From Pseudolabrys sp. (lineage in GTDB: Bacteria; Pseudomonadota; Alphaproteobacteria; Rhizobiales; Xanthobacteraceae), in assembly GCA_029980465.1 (NCBI GenBank), contig JARYIJ010000001.1:2677501-2741500 (forward strand): 64,000 bases of DNA, written 5' to 3'. Positions 18,860-28,181 of this stretch are shown here, piece by piece. Numbering within the stretch: position 1 is the first letter of the stretch; every line of letters starts with the position of its first letter. Under the pieces are notes generated by a model. It did not search any database. It was not told where the DNA came from and worked only from the letters and a program-made list of their open reading frames with translations. The position numbers and the translations under genes are program-made.

Positions 18860-19014
18860 GTCCCGGGCGCATTGCAGCACGTAATGTTGTGTTGCAATGC
18901 TGAACCGGGACCCCGGTTTCTCAAAAGCAAGCTGGGTCTCGGATCTGCGGCGCCCGCCGTACTGCGTTGAAGATTCGCGTGAACGCGCTTGCGGCGCTGC
19001 GCCGCGTCCGGGAC
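18860..19014. repeat. REP-like element, family A
   Basis: Outer ends GTCCCGGGCGC at 18860 and GCGTCCGGGAC ending at 19014, with inner core ACCGGGACCCCGG. The right half includes the hairpin module GCGTTGAAGATTCGCGTGAA, also found at 20609 in a family B repeat. It fills most of the HiPIP-to-next-gene gap. Confidence 0.82.
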
Positions 19015-19130
19015 GCGAGCAACTGTTGCATTTCGGACTCTTTTTCCGAGTCCGACCTTGGCGTAGCTTTCGACGTCAGATGATTCGCAGCCGGTTTGTG
19101 TACGGTCCGGCACCGCACAAACGAGCAGCG

Positions 19131-20474
19131 ATGAGCCCTTCTCACAACGCGCGGACGGACTCCGCAAAGCCGGCGGCCAAAGCCGCATCCAGGCCGGCGC
19201 CACGCAAGACCCCGGCGCGACCGAAACCGGCGGACTGCGGCGATGCCGAGCGGCGCGCGGCGCTGGCGGCGCAATTCATTCCGGCGAGCGCCGCGGTCCT
19301 CGAACTGACCGAAGGCGGCGCGTGGCTGCAACGCCAGTTGCCGCCGGCCTGCTCCTATCAGAGCGTGCGCCCCGGCGCGGCGCTGCCGTCCCCGGCGGCG
19401 AGGGCCGATATCGTCGTGATGCTCGACGGGCTCGACGGCGTCGCCGATCCGGATGCGCTGTTCGCGCAACTCGCGCGCACGCCGAAGCCCATCGTGTTGA
19501 GCTATCGGCCGCGTGATCTGGCGGAGGAGGGCGGCCAAAAGAATGGCACGGCCGCGAGCGGCCGTCTTGGCTTCTACGACCTCACCCGGCTGTTCGACCG
19601 TCACGGCCTGCGTATCGAGGCGACCGCGCCGCTCGGCGGCGGCGAAATGATCATGCGGCTCGCCCCGGCCGCGCGCATCACGCCGGTCATCGGCGCGCGC
19701 ATCGCGGTGGTTGCAGGCCGCGACACGTTCAGCGAGCGGCTCGGCCTGCAGGTGTTGATGAGCGTGCTGCCGGGCGATGCCGAGGTGCAAGTGTTCGGCT
19801 TTGCGGAAGCCGGGCGCGCCGGCGACGGCTTCGACCTCACCGTCATCGGGGCCGGGACCGGATTGCTGCAGCCGCTGCACAGCGATGCGGTGTTCGACCT
19901 GGTGTCGCGCTCGCGCGCCGCTATCGGCATTTTCGGCACGCAGCGGCGCGAGCTGATCGTGCGCGCGCCGGTCGAGCGGTTGATCGAGCGGCTCGATGCC
20001 TGGTTCGCCCGCGATGCGGACGATCTGGCGCTCTACGGGCGCGGCGTCCGCCGCGCCGTTCATCTCGGCGATTGGCTGATCGCGCCATGCCCGCTGACGA
20101 CGGCGATCGATGGCGAGCCGCTGGACCTTTCGGCCGCGGCGCTGCGCGACATGGGCACCGACCGGGCGCTCGACGCGCTGCGCGGTCACCGTCATGTCAC
20201 CGCCGGCGAGCGCGGGGCGCTGCTGTGCGCGCTCACGGCGGCGGAGACGGTGACCTGGCGCGAGGACCCGGACGGGCGTCTGCCGGGGGCGGCGGGTGAG
20301 GTCCGGGGGCTGCTCATCGATGTGTTCGGCCGCGGCTATCCGGAGGGCGAGGCTTTCTTGGTCGAGCGCGACGCCGTGCGGCGCTACCGGGCCAGGGTGA
20401 TGGCGAACGTCGCGGCCCTGCAGGCGCGGATCGCGGCCTTGCTCGGCCGGCAAACGGCGATGGCGGCGGCCTAG
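19131..20474 (+). CDS. Unrecognised 447-residue protein (methyltransferase-like N-terminal half)
   Basis: ATG at 19131 is chosen; an in-frame ATG at 19080 is possible. After a basic Ala/Pro-rich leader, residues about 45-170 follow the strand-helix order of a SAM-methyltransferase (AAVLELTEGGAWLQ, then ADIVVMLDGLDGVADPDALF, then FDRHGLRIEATAPLGGGEMIMRL). The usual glycine-rich SAM loop is not clear. The second half (IGARIAVVAGRDTFSERLGLQVL, then RELIVRAPVERLIERLDAWF) is globular with no recognised motif. No neighbour suggests a pathway, so function is unassigned. Confidence 0.7.
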   Translation: MSPSHNARTDSAKPAAKAASRPAPRKTPARPKPADCGDAERRAALAAQFIPASAAVLELTEGGAWLQRQLPPACSYQSVRPGAALPSPAARADIVVMLDGLDGVADPDALFAQLARTPKPIVLSYRPRDLAEEGGQKNGTAASGRLGFYDLTRLFDRHGLRIEATAPLGGGEMIMRLAPAARITPVIGARIAVVAGRDTFSERLGLQVLMSVLPGDAEVQVFGFAEAGRAGDGFDLTVIGAGTGLLQPLHSDAVFDLVSRSRAAIGIFGTQRRELIVRAPVERLIERLDAWFARDADDLALYGRGVRRAVHLGDWLIAPCPLTTAIDGEPLDLSAAALRDMGTDRALDALRGHRHVTAGERGALLCALTAAETVTWREDPDGRLPGAAGEVRGLLIDVFGRGYPEGEAFLVERDAVRRYRARVMANVAALQARIAALLGRQTAMAAA

Positions 20475-20496
20475 CCGGCTGCAGAAGAGCTTGCCT

Positions 20497-20655
20497 GTCA
20501 TTCCGGGGCGCGCCCATAAGCGCGTCTTCGACCGCGCTATGGGCGCGAACCCGGAATCCAGCCTATAGATGGTCTTCGTGCCTCTGGATTCCGGGTCGCC
20601 GCCGTAGCGCGTTGAAGATGCGCGTAAACGCGCTTATGGCCGCGTCCGGAACGAC
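20497..20655. repeat. REP-like element, family B with nested hairpin modules
   Basis: Outer ends GTCATTCCGGGGCGCG at 20497 and GCGTCCGGAACGAC ending at 20655. Inside are CATAAGCGCG...CGCGCTATGG (20513-20542) and the module GCGTTGAAGATGCGCGTAAA (20609-), the latter shared with family A at 18967. It separates the unknown gene from yebC. Confidence 0.82.
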
Positions 20656-20753
20656 AACCAAGTTTTTCAACAGTCCGGTAGACCGTTTCCTTTCGCCGCC
20701 GCAGGCCCTATATAGCCGCGACATTTCCCGAATTTGCGAGACGGTTGAAGGCG

Positions 20754-21500
20754 ATGGCCGGTCATTCCCAATTCAAGAACATCATGCACAAGAAGGGCCG
20801 CGCCGACAAAGCGCGGTCGAAACTGTTCTCCAAGCTAGCGCGTGAAATCACGGTCGCGGCCAAGCTCGGCATGCCGGACCCGGCGTTCAATCCGCGCCTG
20901 CGCACCGCGATGCTCGCCGCCCGCGCCGAGAACATGCCGAAGGACAATATCGAGCGCGCCGTCAAGAAGGCCGCCGGCAACGACGCCGAGACCTACGAGG
21001 ACATGCGCTACGAAGGCTACGGCCCCGGCGGCATCGCCGTGATCGTCGAGACGCTGACCGACAACCGCAACCGCACCGCCGGCGACGTGCGCGCCGCCTT
21101 CACCAAGAGCGGCGGCAACCTCGCCGAGACCGGCGCGGTGTCGTTCATGTTCGATCATGTCGGCGTCGTCGAGTTCGAGGCCGGCGTCGCCGACGCCGAC
21201 GCGATGCTGGAGGCCGCCATCGAAGCCGGCGCCGAGGACGTCGTCTCCAACGAGGGTGGCCACGAGGTCTATACCAACACCGACACATTGGCCGCCGTCG
21301 CCAAGGCGCTGGAGACGAAGTTCGGTGAGCCGCGCAAGGCGGCGATGGTCTGGAAGCCGAAGAACACGATCGCGGTCGACGACGACAAGGGCGAGAAGGT
21401 TCTCAACCTGATCGAGACGCTCAACGAGCACGACGACGTTCAGAACGTCTACGCCAACTTCGAGATCTCCGACGCGCTTCTACAGAAGATGAGCGCGTGA
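20754..21500 (+). CDS. yebC: YebC/PmpR-family protein
   Basis: The 248-residue product starts [23 protein letters not shown], the signature N-terminus, and contains [23 protein letters not shown] and the acidic second domain. The family was described as transcriptional regulators (PmpR) and more recently linked to relief of ribosome stalling at proline stretches. It is commonly located upstream of ruvC, as here. Confidence 0.95.
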   Translation: MAGHSQFKNIMHKKGRADKARSKLFSKLAREITVAAKLGMPDPAFNPRLRTAMLAARAENMPKDNIERAVKKAAGNDAETYEDMRYEGYGPGGIAVIVETLTDNRNRTAGDVRAAFTKSGGNLAETGAVSFMFDHVGVVEFEAGVADADAMLEAAIEAGAEDVVSNEGGHEVYTNTDTLAAVAKALETKFGEPRKAAMVWKPKNTIAVDDDKGEKVLNLIETLNEHDDVQNVYANFEISDALLQKMSA

Positions 21501-21565
21501 CGCGCGCCGGGCTGCTTGAAAACCGGCCGCATGCTCGCCACCTGCCATGATCTGGGAGATGCGCC

Positions 21566-21946
21566 ATGAGTCTCGTGCTGAATATCCTCTGGATCGTTTT
21601 CGGCGGCCTGCACATGGCCATCGCCTGGGTGCTCGCAGGCATCATCATGGCGATCACCATCGTCGGCATTCCGTGGGCGCGCGCCGCCTTCACCATCGCG
21701 CTTTACACGCTGCTGCCCTTCGGTCACACGGTGGTCGAACGGCCGGCCGGCATCGGCGTCGGGCCGCTCGGCTTTCTCGGCAATCTGATCTGGCTGGTGC
21801 TGGCCGGCTGGTGGCTGGCGCTGCTGCATCTCGTGACGGCGCTCGTGCTCGCCGTCACCATCATCGGCATTCCGTTCGCCTGGGCGCATCTCAAGCTCGC
21901 CGGCATCTCGCTGTGGCCGATCGGCAGGGACGTCGTGCCGGTGTGA
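21566..21946 (+). CDS. YccF-domain inner membrane protein
   Basis: The 126-residue product starts MSLVLNILWIVFGGLHMAIAW and consists of two similar hydrophobic halves, each with an IxIVGIPxA motif (AITIVGIPWARAAF and AVTIIGIPFAWAHLKLA), the hallmark of the duplicated YccF domain. It is an integral membrane protein of unknown biochemical role. Confidence 0.9.
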   Translation: MSLVLNILWIVFGGLHMAIAWVLAGIIMAITIVGIPWARAAFTIALYTLLPFGHTVVERPAGIGVGPLGFLGNLIWLVLAGWWLALLHLVTALVLAVTIIGIPFAWAHLKLAGISLWPIGRDVVPV

Positions 21947-22219
21947 TCCGGCGGCTCGTTGCTCTGGACAACCGCGATCTGAAATTCCGGCGGATGATGG
22001 ACTGGCTATCGCAGCGGCGCGCACTTTTTTCTTGACGCCTTGTGCGTTCGGGTTCACGGCAAGCCGCTCCTTCTTGTCGCCCAGCACGAACAAGATGCGC
22101 GTATCAATGATGCCGAACGGCAGCCCCAGCCAAATGCGCTTGCCGTCAGTGGCGACCGTGGCCTGACCGTCGCGTCGGCTCACCACGGGGCCGCTGGCGG
22201 CGGACCGTACAGGTGAGCC
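21947..22219. other. Intergenic segment with an open minus-strand reading of uncertain status
   Basis: The 273-nt gap before mgtE has no clear RNA element or terminator. Its minus strand stays open from about 22190 to 21960 with protein-like composition (KRIWLGLPFGIIDTRILFVL, then GDKKERLAVNP). There is no ATG with a ribosome site and only a GTG candidate, so it may be a decayed gene fragment or a small antisense CDS. Confidence 0.3.
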
Positions 22220-23590
22220 ATGGAAGACATTCTCTTTCTCCCGGAGACGACCGACCCCGCCGTACTGGCGGGCGCGATGCTGCAACAGCACGTCGCGGAC
22301 AACGTCGAGGCGCTCAATCGTCTCGAGCCTGACGTCGGCGCCGCCGTCCTGGCCCGGCTGCCGGCGGAGCGCGCGGTCGAGGTCCTCGACCAGCCGGAGC
22401 TTGACGCCGCCCCCGATCTGGTGGCGCGGCTCGACCCCGATAGCGCCGGCCGCCTGCTTGGCGCGATGTCCGAGGACCGCGCCGCCGATATCTTCCGCCG
22501 GCTGACCGATCCCGCGCGGTCGCAGCTCTTGTCCCGGCTCGATCCGGGCAGCCGCGCCTCCATCGAGCGGCTGCTGGTCTATCCCCCCAACACGGCCGGC
22601 AGCATCATGACGACGGAGTTCGTGAGCGTGCCGAGCACATGGACCGCCGCGCAGACCCTCGAGCACGTCAGGCGCGTCGAGCGCACGCGCGAGACCGTCT
22701 ACGCGATCTATGTGCTCGATCCGCTGACGGCGCGGCTGGTGCAGGCCATTTCGCTGCGCCGGCTCATCTCGACCGAGCCGGATGCGCCGATCCTGTCGGC
22801 GGCGCGGATGCCGGCGCCGGTCACGGTGTCGCCGTTCACCGACCAGGAGGAGGTGGGGCGGCTGTTCCGCAGGCACGACCTGCTCGCCGTGCCGGTGGTC
22901 GACCATGTCGGTCACGTGCTCGGCATCGTCACGGTCGACGACGTCATCGACGCCATCCTCGAGGAAGGCAGCGAGGACGTGCAGAAGTTCGGCGGCATGG
23001 CGGCGATCGAGAAACCGTACCTGCAGATCGGGTTCGGCGAGATGATCCGCAAGCGCGCCGGCTGGCTGTGCGCGCTGTTCCTGAGCGAGATGCTCACCGC
23101 CAGCGCCATGCAGCACTTCCAGTCCGAGCTGGAGAAGGCGATCGTCCTGACGCTGTTCATTCCGCTCATCATGAGCTCGGGCGGCAACTCCGGCTCGCAG
23201 GCAACGTCGCTGCTGATCCGCTCTCTCGCGCTCGAGGAGCTGCGTCTGCGCGACTGGTGGCGCGTCGCGGTGCGCGAGCTGCCGACCGGCGCCGTGCTCG
23301 GCGCTATTCTCGGAGTCATCGGCGTCGGGCGGATCACCTTGTGGCAGACGTTGGGGTTCTACGATTACGGCCACCATTGGCCGCTGGTCGCGGCGACGGT
23401 GGCCGTGGGCCTGGTCGGCATCGTCACGTTCGGCTCGCTGACCGGCTCGATGCTGCCGTTCATCCTGCAGCGGCTCGGCTTCGACCCGGCGAGCGCGTCC
23501 GCGCCCTTTGTCGCGACCCTGGTCGATGTCACCGGGCTGGTGATTTATTTCAGCGTCGCGCTGGTGATCCTGTCCGGCACGCTGCTCTGA
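22220..23590 (+). CDS. mgtE: Magnesium transporter MgtE
   Basis: The 456-residue product has the full MgtE layout: an acidic N domain of helical hairpins (VEALNRLEPDVGAAVLARLP...AERAVEVLDQ), a pair of CBS domains (about residues 130-255, including FTDQEEVGRLFRRHDLLAVPVVD), a plug helix, and five membrane helices from about 275 with MSSGGNSGSQAT in the first pore region. It is a Mg2+-gated channel in the inner membrane. The gene is complete. Confidence 0.95.
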   Translation: MEDILFLPETTDPAVLAGAMLQQHVADNVEALNRLEPDVGAAVLARLPAERAVEVLDQPELDAAPDLVARLDPDSAGRLLGAMSEDRAADIFRRLTDPARSQLLSRLDPGSRASIERLLVYPPNTAGSIMTTEFVSVPSTWTAAQTLEHVRRVERTRETVYAIYVLDPLTARLVQAISLRRLISTEPDAPILSAARMPAPVTVSPFTDQEEVGRLFRRHDLLAVPVVDHVGHVLGIVTVDDVIDAILEEGSEDVQKFGGMAAIEKPYLQIGFGEMIRKRAGWLCALFLSEMLTASAMQHFQSELEKAIVLTLFIPLIMSSGGNSGSQATSLLIRSLALEELRLRDWWRVAVRELPTGAVLGAILGVIGVGRITLWQTLGFYDYGHHWPLVAATVAVGLVGIVTFGSLTGSMLPFILQRLGFDPASASAPFVATLVDVTGLVIYFSVALVILSGTLL

Positions 23591-23599
23591 GCAGGGGCG

Positions 23600-24448
23600 T
23601 CAGCTTACGGCAAAGAGCGCGAGCGCCGCGACGGCGACGGCAAGCCCGGCGATCTTGCGCATGTTGAGAGCTTCGTGGAACAGCGCGGCGCCGAGCAGCG
23701 CGGTGAAGACGAAACTCATCTGCGCGACCGGGACGAGCACGCTGGCCGGTCCGCGCGCCAGCCCGTGCGCGAGCAGGACGAAGGCGCTTACCAGCACCAC
23801 GGCGGCTGGCGCCGAATAGCGCCAGCCTCGCGACGGCACGTCGAGCCGGCGTTCCGGCAGAAAGTTGAATATCGTCGCCAGCGACGAGAATGCCCAGGCC
23901 TGCGTGGCGATCAGGGTTTCCGGCACGGCGCCGTAGCGCAGGCCGGTCTTCAGCACGATGTTGGCGAGGCCGAGCGACAATGTCGCGATGACGACGCGCA
24001 CCAGCGAGGTCCTGGTCGAGCGCTTGCGTTCGCCGCCGCTCTCCGCGAGCAGCAGCCATACCGCCGCCAGCGCGCACAGCAGCGCGAGTCCCTTCGGCAA
24101 GGTCAGCGTCTCGCCGAGCAGGACGATGGCCAGCGCCGCCGTGATCGTGAAGTTGAGCCGGAAGATCGGCGCGTTGGTGCTCACCGCGCCATCCTGCAGG
24201 CTGCGCGCGAAGTTGTAGAAGGCCGACAGCGAGAACACGCCCGCCAGCGCGCCCCAGGCCGCGGCGGCGTCCGGATGTAGCGTGCCGGTCAGCCACGCGT
24301 ACAGCGTGATGCCGGGGCAATAGAGCCAGGACTGCATCATGATGAACGGGCGCGACGGAACGCCCGCGGCGGCGGCGCGCTTGTAGATGAGGTCGCCGAG
24401 CCCGAAGCAGATCATGGCGGCCAGCGCGAAGCCGATTCCGGGAGTCAT
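23600..24448 (-). CDS. EamA/DMT-family transporter
   Basis: The 282-residue product has about ten hydrophobic helices in two repeats, as in EamA permeases. Examples are ICFGLGDLIYKRAAAAG near the N-terminus and FVFTALLGAALFHEALNMRKIAGLAVAVAALALF at the C-terminus. Its start ATG overlaps the TauE/SafE gene stop (TGATG), implying a two-gene transport operon. Substrate is unknown. Confidence 0.87.
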   Translation of the reverse strand: MTPGIGFALAAMICFGLGDLIYKRAAAAGVPSRPFIMMQSWLYCPGITLYAWLTGTLHPDAAAAWGALAGVFSLSAFYNFARSLQDGAVSTNAPIFRLNFTITAALAIVLLGETLTLPKGLALLCALAAVWLLLAESGGERKRSTRTSLVRVVIATLSLGLANIVLKTGLRYGAVPETLIATQAWAFSSLATIFNFLPERRLDVPSRGWRYSAPAAVVLVSAFVLLAHGLARGPASVLVPVAQMSFVFTALLGAALFHEALNMRKIAGLAVAVAALALFAVS

Positions 24449-25215
24449 CAGCGCAGCCCGTCGAACAGCGGAAGACTGAGCAGGCCGGACAGCCCGATGA
24501 TGATGTAGGCGACCCGGCGGTAAAATCTGTCGCTGGTGCCGTGAAAGCGGCTGGCGCCGAAGGCAAGCGCGATGGCGAACGGGATGCCGAGCATCAGCGC
24601 GATCAGCCCGGTCTCGCGCGTGAACAGGCCGCTGTAGAAATAGGCGGCCATCGACAGCAAGCCGGTCCAGATGAAGTAGACCATGACATTGGCGCGCACC
24701 GTCGCCGCGCTGTTCTGGCCGCCGAGCCAGAAGATCAGCAGCGGCGGCGCCGCGATCTGCACCGAGCCGCTGCCGAAGCCGGACGTCGCGCCGACCACGC
24801 CGGCGGCGAGGACGGTCGGACGCCCGTGATAGCGCCAGCCGGTCGCCAGCGCCGCCAGCGCGACCAGCACGAGAATCGAGATGAGCCAGCGCAGCCAGAT
24901 GGCGTCGATGTAGAGCAGGGCGGCGACGCCGAGCGGCAGCGTCAGTGTGCCGGCGACGGCGACCGGCAGGATCTCGCGCCAGTTGGAATCCGGCGCCGCC
25001 TTGATCGCCCAGGGCAGGCTGCTGACCGTGTCGATCAGCAGGATCGACGGCGCGGCGATCTTCGGCTCGTAAATGGCGGAGATCAGCGGAATGTAGATGA
25101 GCGACGAGCCGAACCCGGAAAAGCCGCGCACCAGCCCCGAGATCACCGCCACGACGGCGGCAACCGCGAAGCGCGGGTCATCGACGATCTGGCTGAGGGA
25201 GGTGAAGTCCGGCAC
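24448..25215 (-). CDS. Sulfite exporter TauE/SafE-family membrane protein
   Basis: Using the GTG at 25215 (VPDFTSLSQIVDD) gives 255 residues, the usual family length; the frame is open to 25296, but that would leave only 28 nt to the divergent ruvC start. Eight hydrophobic helices and the repeated motif FSGFGSSLIYIPLI, with the second copy GVVGATSGFGSGSVQIAAPPLL, define TauE/SafE. The family exports sulfite or organosulfonates in some bacteria. Here it is coupled to a DMT transporter. Confidence 0.87.
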   Translation of the reverse strand: MPDFTSLSQIVDDPRFAVAAVVAVISGLVRGFSGFGSSLIYIPLISAIYEPKIAAPSILLIDTVSSLPWAIKAAPDSNWREILPVAVAGTLTLPLGVAALLYIDAIWLRWLISILVLVALAALATGWRYHGRPTVLAAGVVGATSGFGSGSVQIAAPPLLIFWLGGQNSAATVRANVMVYFIWTGLLSMAAYFYSGLFTRETGLIALMLGIPFAIALAFGASRFHGTSDRFYRRVAYIIIGLSGLLSLPLFDGLR

Positions 25216-25324
25216 GGAAACAACAGGAAATTCAGCGGGTCCCCACCCATAGCAGGCTGGAGCCGCCGTTGCGAACTCTGCGCGGTTGGCCGCCATGCCG
25301 CCGCGGCGTTATCAACGAGGCCGG

Positions 25325-25831
25325 ATGAACCGACTGATTCGCATTCTTGGCATCGACCCGGGCCTGCGCCGCACCGGCTGGGGCCTCGTGGAATCCGACG
25401 GCAACCGGCTGCTGTACGTGGCCTGCGGCTCGGTCGAAACCAGCGAGCGCGACGCGCTGTGCGATCGCCTCGTCGCCATCCATCGCGGGCTGGCGCGCAT
25501 CATCGGCGATTTTCACCCTGACGAAGCCGCGGTCGAAAATACCTTCGTCAACGTCAACGGCGCGGCGACGCTCAAGCTCGGCCAGGCGCGCGGCATCGCC
25601 ATGCTGGTGCCGGCGCAGGCCGGTCTCGCGGTCGCCGAATATGCGCCGAACCTGGTCAAGAAAAGCATCGTCGGCAGTGGTCACGGCGACAAGGCGCAGA
25701 TTCGCATGATGATCGGCGTGCTGCTGCCGAAGGCCGCGCCGCAATCGGCCGACGCCGCCGACGCGCTCGCCATCGCGATCACGCACGCGCATCACCGGCA
25801 GAGCATCGTGCTCACGGCGGTGGCGCAATGA
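25325..25831 (+). CDS. ruvC: Crossover junction endodeoxyribonuclease RuvC
   Basis: The 168-residue product starts [20 protein letters not shown], the first acidic catalytic site (Asp in GIDPG). The second is in [13 protein letters not shown] and the third pair in [17 protein letters not shown]. RuvC resolves Holliday junctions bound by RuvAB. It is first of the ruvC-ruvA-ruvB set and is separated from ruvA by a repeat. Confidence 0.96.
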   Translation: MNRLIRILGIDPGLRRTGWGLVESDGNRLLYVACGSVETSERDALCDRLVAIHRGLARIIGDFHPDEAAVENTFVNVNGAATLKLGQARGIAMLVPAQAGLAVAEYAPNLVKKSIVGSGHGDKAQIRMMIGVLLPKAAPQSADAADALAIAITHAHHRQSIVLTAVAQ

Positions 25832-25845
25832 TCGGGTTCCTTTTT

Positions 25846-25940
25846 CTCCCTCCCCCTGAAAGGGGGAGGGTTGGGGAGGGGGTCGGCATAAGACCCCCAC
25901 CCGACCGCGTCGCGGTCGACCTCCCCCTTTCAGGGGGAGG
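25846..25940. repeat. Purine/pyrimidine-biased inverted repeat between ruvC and ruvA
   Basis: CCTCCCCCTGAAAGGGGGAGG occurs at 25847-25869 and again, near-identical, around 25919-25940, flanking an inner GACCCCC...GGGGGTC arrangement. This forms a large stem structure in the mRNA between two operon genes. Confidence 0.75.
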
Positions 25941-25958
25941 TGAAGAAAGAAGCGTGAC

Positions 25959-26576
25959 ATGATCGGCAAGCTTCGCGGCGTCATCGACTCCTACGGCGAG
26001 GACTTCGTCATCCTCGACGTGCAGGGCGTCGGCTACCAGGTGCACTGCTCGGCGCGCACGATGCAGGCGTTGCCGGCGCCGGGCGAGGCCGCGACGTTGT
26101 CGATCGAGACCCATGTGCGCGAGGACCAGATCAAGCTGTTCGGCTTCACGTCGGATGTCGAGCGCGAGTGGTTCCGGCTGCTGCAGACCGTGCAAGGCGT
26201 CGGCGCCAAGGTGGCGCTCGCGGTGCTCGGCACGCTGAAACCGTCGGAGCTCGCCACCGCCATCGCGATGCGCGACAAGGCGTCGGTATCGCGCACGCCC
26301 GGCGTCGGCGCCAAGGTGGCCGAGCGCATCGTCACGGAACTCAAGGACAAGGCGCCGAAGTTCACGGCGCTTGACCCGGCGGTCGTGCAGTTGTCCGGTG
26401 CGATCGAGGAGCGGCGCGCGCCGCAGCCGATGGCCGACGCCGTCTCGGCGCTGGTCAATCTGGGTTACGCCCAGCCGCAGGCGGCCGCCGCCGTCGCCGC
26501 GGCGGCGCGCAATGCCGGCGCGGGCGCCGACACCGCCGCGCTGATCCGGCAGGGACTGAAGGAACTGGCGCGATAG
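25959..26576 (+). CDS. ruvA: Holliday junction branch migration protein RuvA
   Basis: The 205-residue product starts [31 protein letters not shown], the OB-fold domain I, followed by the helix-hairpin-helix pair [14 protein letters not shown] and [16 protein letters not shown], and a flexible linker to the C-terminal RuvB-binding helices. It binds four-way junctions and loads RuvB. Confidence 0.96.
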   Translation: MIGKLRGVIDSYGEDFVILDVQGVGYQVHCSARTMQALPAPGEAATLSIETHVREDQIKLFGFTSDVEREWFRLLQTVQGVGAKVALAVLGTLKPSELATAIAMRDKASVSRTPGVGAKVAERIVTELKDKAPKFTALDPAVVQLSGAIEERRAPQPMADAVSALVNLGYAQPQAAAAVAAAARNAGAGADTAALIRQGLKELAR

Positions 26577-26578
26577 AG

Positions 26579-27001
26579 ATGAGCCTGAACGCCAAGGACC
26601 AGGAACTGATCGACGCCGCGACGCAGGCCATCGCGTCGCGCTACCGCAACGACTGGCAGGAGGTCGGCGCGGCCTTGCGCACGCGCGACGGCCGCCTCGT
26701 CACCGGCGTCAACCTCGACGCCTATGTCGGGCGCGGCGCGATCTGCGCCGAGGCGGTCGCGATCGGCCGCGCGCTGACCGAGAACGGCGACCGCGGCATC
26801 GAGACCATCGTCGCCGTGCGCCACCCCAAGCCCGGCGAGCCGGGCGAGATCGCCGTGGTGTCGCCGTGCGGCGCCTGCCGCGAATTGATCCACGACTACG
26901 ATGCGAATGCGCGCGTCATCGTGCCGAACGGCACGAACGGTCCGGCCGTGACCACCATCGGCGAGCTGCTGCCGAACAAATACCGCCGGGGGCTGACGTG
27001 A
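26579..27001 (+). CDS. Cytidine-deaminase-fold protein
   Basis: The 140-residue product, 2 nt after ruvA, has the zinc-deaminase motifs ICAEAVAIG (C-A-E, with the proton-shuttling glutamate) and [13 protein letters not shown] (P-C-x2-C). Size and motif order fit cytidine deaminase or blasticidin-S-deaminase-like enzymes that hydrolyse a nucleoside amino group. It sits between ruvA and ruvB, an unusual place for nucleotide salvage. The start ATG spacing suggests co-translation with ruvA. Confidence 0.87.
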   Translation: MSLNAKDQELIDAATQAIASRYRNDWQEVGAALRTRDGRLVTGVNLDAYVGRGAICAEAVAIGRALTENGDRGIETIVAVRHPKPGEPGEIAVVSPCGACRELIHDYDANARVIVPNGTNGPAVTTIGELLPNKYRRGLT

Positions 27002-27033
27002 CAGTGCGCGGGCAAGCGCGACCCTCAATAGCT

Positions 27034-27136
27034 GTCGTCCCCGCGAAGGCGGGGACCCATACGCCGCAGCTTATCGGGGGACTGCGGCGTATGGGTCCCG
27101 GCTCGCGCTCGCTCATGCTCGCTTGGCCGGGACGAC
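27034..27136. repeat. REP-like element directly before ruvB
   Basis: GTCGTCCCCGCGAAGGCGGGGACCC opens the element, an inner pair ATACGCCGCAG...CTGCGGCGTAT forms a long stem, and GGCCGGGACGAC closes it at 27136. Only CAAC then separates it from the ruvB ATG. Confidence 0.85.
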
Positions 27137-27140
27137 AACA

Positions 27141-28181
27141 ATGACCACGCCCAGCCGCCTCGTCACCGCCGAAACGCGCGACGGCGACGCCGACACGACA
27201 TTGCGTCCGCAGCGGCTCGCCGAGTTCATCGGCCAGGAGAAGGCGCGCGCCAATCTTCAGGTGTTCGTCGACGCAGCGCGGGCGCGCAAGGAAGCGCTCG
27301 ACCACGTGCTGTTCGTCGGCCCGCCCGGCCTCGGCAAGACGACACTGGCGCAGATCGTGGCGCGCGAGCTCGGCGTCAACTTCCGTGCCACCTCCGGTCC
27401 GGTGATCGCGAAAGCAGGAGACCTCGCCGCGCTGCTCACCAATCTCGAGCCGCGCGACGTGCTCTTCATCGACGAGATCCACCGGCTCAATCCGGCGGTC
27501 GAGGAAATCCTCTATCCGGCGATGGAGGATTTCCAGCTCGACCTCATCATCGGCGAAGGCCCGGCGGCGCGCTCGGTCAAGATCGAGCTGGCGCCGTTCA
27601 CGCTGGTCGGCGCGACGACGCGCGCCGGCCTGCTCACCAATCCGCTGCGTGACCGCTTCGGCATCCCCATTCGCCTCAGCTTCTACTCCGACAAGGAGCT
27701 CGAGGAGATCGTGCTGCGCGGCGCGCGGGTGCTCGGCATCGGCATGACCGGCGACGGCGCCAACGAGATCGCGCGGCGCGCGCGCGGCACGCCGCGCATC
27801 GCCGGGCGGCTGCTGCGCCGCGTGCGCGACTTCGCGCTGGTCGAGGGCGCCAAGGCGATCGACCGCAAGGTCGCCGACCGCGCGCTGTCCGCGCTCGAGG
27901 TCGACGCCGCCGGCCTCGACGCCATGGACCGGCGCTACCTCTCGACCATCGCGCTCTCTTATGGCGGCGGCCCGGTCGGCGTCGACACTTTGGCGGCGGC
28001 GCTGTCGGAGCCGCGTGACGCCATCGAGGACATCATCGAGCCGTTCCTGATCCAGAAAGGCTTCATCCAGCGCACGCCGCGCGGCCGCCTGCTGACCTCG
28101 CACGCGTTCAGGCACCTCGGCCTGCAGGAGCCCTCGCGCGACGCTTCGCAGTTCGGGTTGTTTTCGGGGGACGAGGAGTAG
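27141..28181 (+). CDS. ruvB: Holliday junction branch migration helicase RuvB
   Basis: The 346-residue product starts [20 protein letters not shown]. Walker A is GPPGLGKTT, Walker [10 protein letters not shown], sensor 1 GATTRAGLL, and a C-terminal winged helix reads [10 protein letters not shown]. RuvB is the hexameric AAA+ motor that drives branch migration with RuvA. The start lies 4 nt after a REP element, so no Shine-Dalgarno is visible. Its TAG overlaps the next start codon. Confidence 0.96.
   Translation: MTTPSRLVTAETRDGDADTTLRPQRLAEFIGQEKARANLQVFVDAARARKEALDHVLFVGPPGLGKTTLAQIVARELGVNFRATSGPVIAKAGDLAALLTNLEPRDVLFIDEIHRLNPAVEEILYPAMEDFQLDLIIGEGPAARSVKIELAPFTLVGATTRAGLLTNPLRDRFGIPIRLSFYSDKELEEIVLRGARVLGIGMTGDGANEIARRARGTPRIAGRLLRRVRDFALVEGAKAIDRKVADRALSALEVDAAGLDAMDRRYLSTIALSYGGGPVGVDTLAAALSEPRDAIEDIIEPFLIQKGFIQRTPRGRLLTSHAFRHLGLQEPSRDASQFGLFSGDEE

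Noticed and set aside
18921..20501. Very long minus-strand open frame (526 codons) opposite the unknown protein
   Set aside because: Composition is the Arg/His/Asp-rich pattern expected from the reverse complement of a GC-rich gene, with no motif and no start site; the plus frame has ordered secondary-structure-like sequence.
21449..23377. 642-codon minus-strand open frame over yccF and mgtE
   Set aside because: It covers well-supported plus-strand genes; only the short intergenic part (21960-22190) looks protein-like and is reported separately.
25846..25940. Possible CRISPR repeat pair between ruvC and ruvA
   Set aside because: There are only two inverted G-rich arms, with no regular spacer array and no cas genes in the window.
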